NCBI GenBank assembly: GCA_963773605.1
Contig: CAVZBT010000005.1
Coordinates: 434,001 to 498,000, forward strand
DNA from: CAVZBT01 sp963773605
GTDB lineage: Bacteria > Acidobacteriota > UBA6911
Length of the DNA stretch: 64,000 bases
Reading direction: 5' to 3'
The position numbers were made by a program, and so were the translations under genes. The notes beneath the pieces were generated by a model. The model saw only the letters and a list, made by a program, of their open reading frames with translations. It ran no database searches and was not told where the DNA came from. This document shows, one piece after another, positions 57,995 through 64,000 of this stretch; position 1 is the stretch's first letter, and the number at the start of each line of letters is the position of its first letter.

Positions 57995-59482
57995 ATGCAG
58001 ATAGAATTCCAAGCCGGAAACTATGCCGAGATCGCGTGTGATCTGATTGCATTTCCCGTGTACGAGGACGAAACCGCCGACGCGCCGGAGATCAAGACCC
58101 TGGACAAGGCCGCGCGCGGTCTTGTGGCAGCCATGCTCGCTTCCGGGGAGTTCAAGCCCGAACTGCATCGTACCGCGATGCTGCACACCCCCCCCGGCCT
58201 CAAAGCCAGGCGCCTCCTCCTTGTGGGGGGCGGAAAAAAGAAGGAGCTGACTCTGGCGCGTGCGAGGGAGATGGCCGGGACCGCCCTGCGCCAGGCCCGC
58301 ACTGCACTCTCCACCCACGTCGCGTTCGTGTGCCGCAGCGAGTACGGGGCCGGCGATGCCGCCAGGGTTGTCACCGAAGGGGCGCTGTATGGTAACTACG
58401 AATCCGATATTTACAAAACCCGTGACAAAGAAGGGCGGGATGTCGAGCGCTTTGTCATCGCCGGCATAAGCCCGAAAAACTCGGAAGAGGCGGCCGAAGC
58501 GATTCGCCGCGGGACCGTGCTCGGGGACGCCACGAACTTCGCCCGGACGCTGGCCAACGAGCCGTCAAACGTCATGACCCCCTCTCAGCTCGCCCAGCGA
58601 ACCGCGGAGGTGGGCGCACGCGCTGGCCTGGAAGTCCAGACTCTCGACCGCGACGAAATGGAGAAGCTCGGGATGAACACGCTGCTTGCCGTCGCGCGCG
58701 GCAGCGAGGAGCCCCCCAAGATGATCATCCTGCGCATCAAGGGCCGTTCGGGCCGGAAAGCCGGGAAAGGGCCGCTCTATGCCCTGGTCGGAAAGGGGGT
58801 CACCTTCGACAGCGGCGGCATCTCGATTAAGCCTGCGGAGAAGATGGAGGACATGAAGGCCGACATGGCGGGGGGCGCCGCCGTTGTGGGCGCCATGGTC
58901 GCCCTGGCCCAACTCAAGCCGCGGCGCGAGGTCATCGGCATTGTCCCTGCCGTCGAAAACCTACCGAGCGGCAAGGCCTCCCGGCCGGGAGACGTCGTCA
59001 AATCCTATCTCGGCAAGACTGTTGAAATTATCAACACCGACGCCGAGGGGCGCCTCATCCTGGCGGACGCTCTGGCCTATGCCCGAACCCTGGGCGCGAC
59101 CAACCTCGTCGATATCGCCACCCTTACGGGAGCGTGCGTCGTCGCGCTCGGGATGGTCAACGCCGGAGTCATGGGCACGGATCAGAACACCATTGACCGC
59201 CTCCGAAACAACTGCGGCGTCACCGGCGAGAAACTCTGGCAGCTGCCTATCGACGAGGAGTACCGCAAGGCTATCAAAAGCGAAATCGCGGATATGAAAA
59301 ACGTGGGCAACCGCTGGGGCGGCGCCATTACCGCCGCGAAGTTCCTGCAGGAGTTTGCCGAGGACACTCCCTGGGTGCACCTGGACATCGCGGGAGTGGA
59401 ACTGGATCACGACGGGCGTCCGTTCGCGGCCAAAGGCGCCACCGGTTTCGGAGTCCGCACCCTCGTACAGCTGCTGGTCTGA
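57995..59482 (+). CDS. pepA: Leucyl aminopeptidase (M17)
   Basis: Cytoplasmic di-metal aminopeptidase. 495 residues, intact. N-terminal macro-like domain (1-170), then the catalytic domain with VGKGVTFDSGGISIKPAEKM, DMAGGAAVVGAM and the signature NTDAEGRLILADAL with metal-binding Asp and Glu. ATG 57995 follows a run of seven G. Convergent with hfq, 78 bases away. Confidence 0.95.
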   Translation: MQIEFQAGNYAEIACDLIAFPVYEDETADAPEIKTLDKAARGLVAAMLASGEFKPELHRTAMLHTPPGLKARRLLLVGGGKKKELTLARAREMAGTALRQARTALSTHVAFVCRSEYGAGDAARVVTEGALYGNYESDIYKTRDKEGRDVERFVIAGISPKNSEEAAEAIRRGTVLGDATNFARTLANEPSNVMTPSQLAQRTAEVGARAGLEVQTLDRDEMEKLGMNTLLAVARGSEEPPKMIILRIKGRSGRKAGKGPLYALVGKGVTFDSGGISIKPAEKMEDMKADMAGGAAVVGAMVALAQLKPRREVIGIVPAVENLPSGKASRPGDVVKSYLGKTVEIINTDAEGRLILADALAYARTLGATNLVDIATLTGACVVALGMVNAGVMGTDQNTIDRLRNNCGVTGEKLWQLPIDEEYRKAIKSEIADMKNVGNRWGGAITAAKFLQEFAEDTPWVHLDIAGVELDHDGRPFAAKGATGFGVRTLVQLLV

Positions 59483-59560
59483 TTGGCGACTGGAAGTGGA
59501 ACCCGCCGGCACGACGCGGTGCTGTTGGTTGCTCACCGGGGCGGTCCGGGCCCGCCCACC

Positions 59561-59887
59561 CTATTCAAGGTCGACTTCGTCCGGTTCCTGGTCCTCGTTC
59601 TGCTTATACATGTACTTTATCACGCTTTTCAGGATGAGCAGATTCGGACCATCCTGCCGATGAACCTTGATGCAGTGCTTGTCGTACCACTCGATTACGC
59701 CCCGTATCTCCTCGTCGTCGACCAGCTTGACAACCATCGGAGTCTTTGCGGCCATCTGCTTGATGTAATAATAGTTCTCAGCATTCGTCACGTCGGGAGG
59801 TACCCGCTTCCGAGGCGCAGCACCGTAACGGGGCATCTGATCCTTAATCTCCGACAAGCTCGGCCGGATCAGCTTACGATTTACCAT
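59561..59887 (-). CDS. hfq: Hfq-like RNA chaperone with N-terminal extension
   Basis: 108 residues, strong AAGGAG eight bases before ATG 59887. Residues 38-100 are an Sm fold: YYYIKQMAAKTPMVVKLVDD and RGVIEWYDKHCIKVHRQDG (Sm1), LLILKSVIKYMYK (Sm2). The 37-residue extension is rich in Arg, Lys and Pro. In the usual Hfq Sm2 block the Lys-His pair of YKH binds RNA; here it reads LKS, so the His is Ser. A Glu/Asp-rich tail follows. Probably still a hexameric RNA-binding protein. Confidence 0.82.
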   Translation of the reverse strand: MVNRKLIRPSLSEIKDQMPRYGAAPRKRVPPDVTNAENYYYIKQMAAKTPMVVKLVDDEEIRGVIEWYDKHCIKVHRQDGPNLLILKSVIKYMYKQNEDQEPDEVDLE

Positions 59888-59952
59888 GAAGACACTCCTT
59901 CTCCCCGGGCATAATCACATTGGCATCGGCTGTTGATGATTGTGTGAGTGTT

Positions 59953-59982
59953 ACTCTACCAAGACACATAAGCCATCGTCAG
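59953..59982 (-). promoter_or_regulatory. Weak candidate promoter of hfq
   Basis: Minus strand CTGACG (59982-59977), 18-base spacer, TAGAGT (59958-59953); each 4 of 6. Confidence 0.35.
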
Positions 59983-60052
59983 TTGGAATACAGTACGCGA
60001 TAGGGTCTGCCGAAAGCCAGATTGTGTAAAATATTAGCGTAGGACGCTTTCT

Positions 60053-60081
60053 TTGACAAGCGAAAAGTAATTAGCTAAAGT
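60053..60081 (+). promoter_or_regulatory. Promoter of the TPR gene
   Basis: Exact TTGACA (60053-60058), 17-base spacer, TAAAGT (60076-60081). Leader of about 70 bases contains a G+C-rich hairpin (about 60111-60142) shortly before ATG 60157. Confidence 0.65.
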
Positions 60082-60156
60082 TCTAGTGAACAGTGAGTTA
60101 TAAGCAGGGCGCAAGCCCCCGGCCGGTCTTCCCGAGCCGGGCTTCCGGATAGGTCG

Positions 60157-60582
60157 ATGTATATTGTTGGAACCGTTCTTCTCGCTCTGTCGGCATTGCT
60201 GAGCCTCGAGCCGGCGGTCTTCCCACAGTCCAATCCCAAGAAACCCGCGCTCATCCGCGATACGGACACGGCCGAGGGCAAAGAAGCGGCGGAACCAGCA
60301 AAACCCAAGGAATACAGCCCGATGGAGGCTGAGAGGAGCTTGCAGGTCGGGAATTATTATTACAAGGGCAAGAACTACGACGCCGCCATCATGCGTTACC
60401 TCGAAGCGCTGGAGTACCAGCCCGATTTCGTCAAGGCCTTCGACGCGCTCGCCCGCGCCTATGAGAAGAATAAGCAATACGACAAGGCGGCGGCGGTATG
60501 CCGGGATTTTATCCGCAAAAACCCGGATTCGCCCAAGGTCGCGGATTTTCGGTCCAGGCTGGCCAAACTCGAAAGCAAGTAG
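60157..60582 (+). CDS. Exported tetratricopeptide-repeat protein
   Basis: 141 residues, intact. N-terminal signal or anchor segment (MYIVGTVLLALSALLSLEPA), an acidic linker, then two or three TPR units: AERSLQVGNYYYKGKNYDAA, ALEYQPDFVKAFDALARAYE and NKQYDKAAAVCRDFIRKNP. Probably a periplasmic protein-interaction module. Similar to single-copy TPR proteins of outer-membrane assembly, but too short to assign. Confidence 0.85.
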   Translation: MYIVGTVLLALSALLSLEPAVFPQSNPKKPALIRDTDTAEGKEAAEPAKPKEYSPMEAERSLQVGNYYYKGKNYDAAIMRYLEALEYQPDFVKAFDALARAYEKNKQYDKAAAVCRDFIRKNPDSPKVADFRSRLAKLESK

Positions 60583-60708
60583 GACACAACTCAGGGGCCG
60601 AGGCGAAGGGAGCAAGTGACGCGAACACGCCTCGGCGGTGGCTGCCCTGAGACACCCAGGCCAGGCCGGTGAGCAGGCCCCGCGAGCCCCGGCCCACTGG
60701 CTTCTCCG

Positions 60709-61722
60709 TCAACTGCTGGTGCAATCTCCGAAACGGAGCGACAGAAACAGCGACTCCACCGCGAGCTGCTTGTTGATCTTGGTCCGGCTCAAGGTCGACC
60801 TGAGCGACCGGATCGCCCGAACCGCGGCCGCGACGACCTCGGGCGGAACATCGGCGGCCAGGCTTTCGAGCTCCGTCCGGATGTCGACCTGCGCTATGCG
60901 CCCCGGGGCCAGCCGGGCAAAATACACATCCTGCAACAGCAACGCGACCGAATCGAGCCACAGGGTGAAACGATCAGGGTCTTTGTCCTTGCTCAGATCG
61001 GCAACAAGGGCGCTCACGCCGGCGAAACTGCGCCGCTGCAGCAACAGTTCGACAAAACGCAGCGCGCTGGCGCGTGTGGCCGGGTATGTGCCGGCATCGA
61101 AGGATTCGGCCGCGGACAGGCTCCCGTTGCTGAAAAGCGCCGCCATGCGGGCTTCGTCCGGCGCTCGGCCGCACTTGCGCACCAGATAGCGCGCGATGTC
61201 TTCCCGCGGGATCGCGCCGAATGTCAGCAGGCGGGAACGCGACAGAATCGTCCCGAGCAGGGCATACGGGTTGGTTGTGACCAGGACAAGGACCGACGGA
61301 CTGGCGGGTTCTTCGAGCGTCTTCAGAATGCTGTTCGCGGCCTGAAGCGCAATCTGTTCCGCCGGGTCCAGGATGGCAACGTGGTATCGGCCCTCGAACG
61401 GCTGGAAAGCCACCTCCGTGATAAGGTTCCGGATCTGCTCGATCTTGATGAATGTCCCCTCGGGCCGGATCTCGTGAAGGTCCGGGTGCAGCCCCTGCCG
61501 GATTTTCCGGCAACTCAGGCACGTGCCGCAAGGCCGGTCGGCGGTGGTGCCCAAGCAGTTCACAAGCTGCGCCAGGAGGCGGGCCAACGTGTGCTTGCCG
61601 ATCCCCGGGGGGCCGGCGAAAATCAGTGCGTGCGGCAAACGGTTCTGTGCGACGGCGCACCGCAGGATCTCGACGACCCGCGCATTCCCGACGAAATCAG
61701 CAAAACGGGACGGCGTATCCAT
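60709..61722 (-). CDS. holB: DNA polymerase III subunit delta prime
   Basis: Clamp-loader subunit. 337 residues from ATG 61722 (MDTPSRFADFVGN), two bases after the tmk stop. AAA+ fold: LIFAGPPGIGKHTLARLL, a zinc module CGTCLSCRKIRQGLHPD, KIEQIRNLITEVAFQPFEGR, ANSILKTLEEPASPSVLVLV (sensor region) and TILSRSRLLTF. The P-loop has GIGKHT, with His in place of the usual Ser/Thr after Lys, which fits delta-prime (not an ATPase in well-studied cases) rather than DnaX. Confidence 0.9.
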   Translation of the reverse strand: MDTPSRFADFVGNARVVEILRCAVAQNRLPHALIFAGPPGIGKHTLARLLAQLVNCLGTTADRPCGTCLSCRKIRQGLHPDLHEIRPEGTFIKIEQIRNLITEVAFQPFEGRYHVAILDPAEQIALQAANSILKTLEEPASPSVLVLVTTNPYALLGTILSRSRLLTFGAIPREDIARYLVRKCGRAPDEARMAALFSNGSLSAAESFDAGTYPATRASALRFVELLLQRRSFAGVSALVADLSKDKDPDRFTLWLDSVALLLQDVYFARLAPGRIAQVDIRTELESLAADVPPEVVAAAVRAIRSLRSTLSRTKINKQLAVESLFLSLRFGDCTSS

Positions 61723-61724
61723 TT

Positions 61725-62360
61725 TCAGGGCTCCCCAGAAATCCAACGATCCAGCAGCGGGGCGATCCGCGCGAACACGTCGTCGGGGGTTCCTGTGCCG
61801 GGTACCACGACCATACGGTCCGGCCGGCGTCGGGCAAGGTCCAGGTAGGCGTCGCGCACCCGTCCGTGAAAGGACAGTTCCTCGGCTTCGAATCGGCCCT
61901 CGTCCTGCCCGGCGCTCTCGATGTCGCGTTTGCGGGCCCGCTCAAGACCCGTCCGCGCGTCGAGATCGAGGAGTATTGTCCGATCCGGGTCCGGAATGCC
62001 GAGGATGCGCGCGAGCGCGTCGATTTTCTCCAGAGGAATCCCCCGCGCTCTGCCCTGGTAGGCCCGGGTGGCATCGTGGTAACGATCCGACAGCACGGTC
62101 ACACCGTGGGCCAGCGCAGGCTCGACGACCTCCTTCAGGTGTTGGACTCTGTCGGCAAGGTACAGGAGCAACTCCCCGATGGGCTCGCGCTGCGCTCCAC
62201 TGCTGCACAGCAGCACCTGCCGCAGGGCTACCCCGAACCGCGTCCCCCCGGGCTCCCGGGTGACCAGGGTCGGCACGCCCCTGCCCTGCAGATGCGCTTC
62301 GGCGCGTCTGATCTGCAGCGTCTTGCCCGATCCTTCGATCCCTTCGAAAGTGATGAACAT
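61725..62360 (-). CDS. tmk: Thymidylate kinase
   Basis: Phosphorylates dTMP to dTDP. 211 residues from ATG 62360 (MFITFEGIEGSGKT). P-loop GIEGSGKT, the DRY-type motif LSDRYHDATRAYQG, and LDARTGLERARKR in the lid region. The tmk-holB pair is common in bacteria. The longer upstream frame has no support. Confidence 0.94.
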   Translation of the reverse strand: MFITFEGIEGSGKTLQIRRAEAHLQGRGVPTLVTREPGGTRFGVALRQVLLCSSGAQREPIGELLLYLADRVQHLKEVVEPALAHGVTVLSDRYHDATRAYQGRARGIPLEKIDALARILGIPDPDRTILLDLDARTGLERARKRDIESAGQDEGRFEAEELSFHGRVRDAYLDLARRRPDRMVVVPGTGTPDDVFARIAPLLDRWISGEP

Positions 62361-62510
62361 CGCCTCTGTTCCTTGCCTCCAACCGGAAAGGCATCTAGAA
62401 TTCCAACCCGGCACTGGAAATTCGGGGATAATGACCGAGAGTAGCAAAGGACCCTCTTCAACTCAAATGCGATTCTGCGGTCGCGGCTGCCAGAAGCGTT
62501 GAGGCATACC

Positions 62511-63209
62511 GTGGGCACCATCCAACAGAACCTGGAGGCGGTTCGCGAGCGCATCGAGCGCGCCGCAGCCGCGGCCGGACGCGATGCCGGCGAAATCGCG
62601 CTGGTGGCGATCAGCAAGACTTTCCCCGCTGAAGCGGTCGCCGAAGCGGCCGACGCCGGTCAACGCCTGTTCGGGGAGAATCGTGTGCAGGAAGCCGAGA
62701 CGAAAATCGGCCGGATTGCGCTGCAGTACCCCGCAGTCCAATGGCACCTCGTGGGCCACCTGCAGTCCAACAAAACCCGCCGCGCTGCGGAACTGTTCCA
62801 CATGGTTCATTCGATCGACAACGCCCGGTTGGCGGCGCGGCTCGGCGAGGCCGCCTCGGCGCGAGATGCGTGCATGCCCGTCCTGATCCAGGTGGATATC
62901 GGGCAGGAGCCCACCAAGTTCGGGGCTGACCCGAACGACCTCCCGGCCATTCTGGTGGAGATCAGCCCACTTCGGGGAATCCGGGTGGAGGGCCTCATGG
63001 TGATCCCGCCTTTTCTTACCGATCCCGAGCGAGTCCGCCCCTATTTTGCCCGCCTGCGCGGGCTGCGCGACGCGCTCCAGGATCAACAGCCGGGATGCCT
63101 GGGCAAAGGGCACCTTTCGATGGGGATGAGCCACGATTTCGAAGCGGCGATCAAGGAGGGCGCGACGATCATCAGGGTCGGAACCGCAATCTTCGGGGAG
63201 CGGGCGTGA
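62511..63209 (+). CDS. yggS: PLP homeostasis protein YggS (PLPBP family)
   Basis: 232 residues. GTG 62511 with GAGG six bases upstream; TTG 62499 is in frame but less likely. Binds pyridoxal phosphate through the Lys in LVAISKTFP; GENRVQEAETKI, WHLVGHLQSNKTR and LSMGMSHDFEAAIKEGATII are the conserved blocks. No enzymatic activity is known for the family; it controls free PLP and amino-acid balance. Stop overlaps the next start. Confidence 0.94.
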   Translation: MGTIQQNLEAVRERIERAAAAAGRDAGEIALVAISKTFPAEAVAEAADAGQRLFGENRVQEAETKIGRIALQYPAVQWHLVGHLQSNKTRRAAELFHMVHSIDNARLAARLGEAASARDACMPVLIQVDIGQEPTKFGADPNDLPAILVEISPLRGIRVEGLMVIPPFLTDPERVRPYFARLRGLRDALQDQQPGCLGKGHLSMGMSHDFEAAIKEGATIIRVGTAIFGERA

Positions 63210-63508
63210 CTCACAGCCGGTGGAGCGCACGGGAGAAAAACGGCGCCGTCGAACTTGTCGTCTATGTGCAGCCGCGCGCAAAAAAAACCGAAATCGCCGG
63301 GCTGCACAGCGGGATTCTCAAAGTCAAAGTGGCGGCGCCGCCGGTGGACAATGCGGCGAACGCGGCCGTGGTTGAGTTTTTTGCCTTGCTCCTCGATGTG
63401 CCCAAGTCGCGCATAAGAATCGTCGCCGGCGAGAAGTCGCGCGAAAAAACCGTGCGCGTCGAAGGAATCCAGCTCGTGGCATTGAGTCGCCGTCTGCCCG
63501 CACTATGA
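63206..63508 (+). CDS. yggU: DUF167 (YggU family) protein
   Basis: 100 residues from GTG 63206, which overlaps the yggS stop by four bases and has GGGGAG upstream. VYVQPRAKKTEIAG, LKVKVAAPPVDNAANAAVVE and VAGEKSREKTVRVEG are the family pattern. yggS-yggU is a common pair (often with yggT between them); function unknown. Confidence 0.92.
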   Translation: MTHSRWSAREKNGAVELVVYVQPRAKKTEIAGLHSGILKVKVAAPPVDNAANAAVVEFFALLLDVPKSRIRIVAGEKSREKTVRVEGIQLVALSRRLPAL

Positions 63509-63776
63509 CCTGAACCGCCCATGCCGAAACCTGTGGAAAAACCTGTGCAAAGAAATCGGCGTCATATTCGACAAATACCTGAAACCGAAAGGCTTCTGTC
63601 CTAATTAGGACGGTGTCGCGAGCCTGTGAAAATCCATTGGGCAAGAACGGCCAAGCACCTCAGCCATGGAGTGCGCGACTCCACGATGCAGTGCGCGGAA
63701 ACAAGGGCCGAGGCCTGATTGGTTATACGCATCTTCGGACGAGCCCGCGAGCCTGGATACACGTGCTGAAGGTCAC

Positions 63777-64000
63777 TCAGTCATTTCCGTGGCGGGTCGT
63801 TGGGACGTCTTCCACGAGGTGCAGGTGGGCGTGGTGGGTGCGGCGATGCTCGTCAAGTATCCGGCGAGCTTCCTCAGCCAGGGCAGCCGGCACAAAAACC
63901 CGGATTTCGGCCAGTCCATCGACCGAAACCGGGTAGATGCCGTGGGGCAACCCCGAAGAGTAGTGGCACGGGATGCTGTAACTCTCCAGCAGACTCTTAA
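63777..64000 (-). CDS. DUF2007 domain-containing protein (C-terminal fragment)
   Basis: A minus-strand frame entering from the right edge and ending at TGA 63779-63777. It reads SLLESYSIPCHYSSGLPHGI, then PVSVDGLAEIRVFVPAALAE and EEARRILDEHR, the DUF2007 (putative signal-transducing protein) pattern. The N-terminus is outside the window. The gap 63509-63776 shows no feature. Confidence 0.65.
   Translation of the reverse strand, partial: KSLLESYSIPCHYSSGLPHGIYPVSVDGLAEIRVFVPAALAEEARRILDEHRRTHHAHLHLVEDVPTTRHGND

Overview
This is a GC-rich chromosomal window with bacterial gene style: short intergenic gaps, ATGA, GTGA and TGATG stop/start overlaps, and ATG, GTG and TTG starts. The gene mix is rimP-nusA-infB, an ABC exporter with GldG-like and DUF4340 subunits, a GWxTD-domain protein, a split MacA/MacB exporter, benzoyl-CoA box-pathway genes, a glycogen locus containing a GH57 enzyme, and an Hfq with a long N-terminal extension. 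This points to an Acidobacteriota-like bacterium, but that is inference from gene content, not from a marker-gene tree. No rRNA, tRNA, CRISPR array, prophage or complete insertion sequence was seen.

Layout. 1-4.4 kb (minus): rimP-nusA-infB, with a near-consensus promoter and an intrinsic-terminator hairpin inside its leader. 4.5-9.3 kb (minus): a four-gene ABC exporter (ATPase, ABC-2 permease, GldG-like, DUF4340). 9.7-11.7 kb: housekeeping sigma factor and HU, convergent on a shared 17-bp terminator stem. 12-21.5 kb: glgB, GH57 amylase-like enzyme, glgP, galT-like and glgA. 21.7-23.5 kb: GAF histidine kinase and single-domain response regulator. 23.6-26.3 kb: a glutaryl-CoA dehydrogenase-like gene divergent from a beta-lactamase-fold esterase or peptidase. 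26.3-29.4 kb: a small four-repeat MshEN-like protein, a small Cys-rich protein, an HD-GYP protein with a degenerate receiver, and glycerate 2-kinase. 29.4-34.4 kb: AI-2E-family permease, nth, YtxH and DUF948-like envelope proteins, an alpha/beta hydrolase and fabH. 34.5-38.4 kb (minus): a PP2C-type regulator, hutI and ftcD in one transcript. 38.5-44.9 kb (minus): boxB, boxC, a DHH phosphoesterase, an acyl-CoA dehydrogenase and a dienelactone hydrolase. 45.3-50.6 kb: MacA, MacB ATPase, MacB permease and a GWxTD protein with an exact-consensus promoter. 50.7-57.5 kb: an SMP-30-like lactonase, an AlkP-superfamily lipoprotein, two glycosyltransferases, rfbA and rfbD. 57.5-64 kb: smpB, pepA, hfq, a TPR protein, holB, tmk, yggS, yggU and a DUF2007 fragment.

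How the genes work together. GlgA and GlgB build and branch alpha-glucan while GlgP and the GH57 enzyme trim or degrade it; no glgC is present, so ADP-glucose must be made elsewhere. HutI and FTCD perform the last steps of histidine breakdown to glutamate and one-carbon tetrahydrofolate. BoxB and BoxC open the ring of benzoyl-CoA; the reductase boxA and aldehyde dehydrogenase boxD are not in the window, and the nearby acyl-CoA dehydrogenases could serve downstream acyl-CoA steps. The 26-28 kb block looks like a cyclic-di-GMP-related module.

Data quality. Apparent frameshifts crowd into 1-18.5 kb and 53.9-56.6 kb and are absent from the 35 kb between. They hit essential genes (infB, nusA, rpoD), so they are read here as base-calling or assembly errors. 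Broken genes are annotated as single spans.
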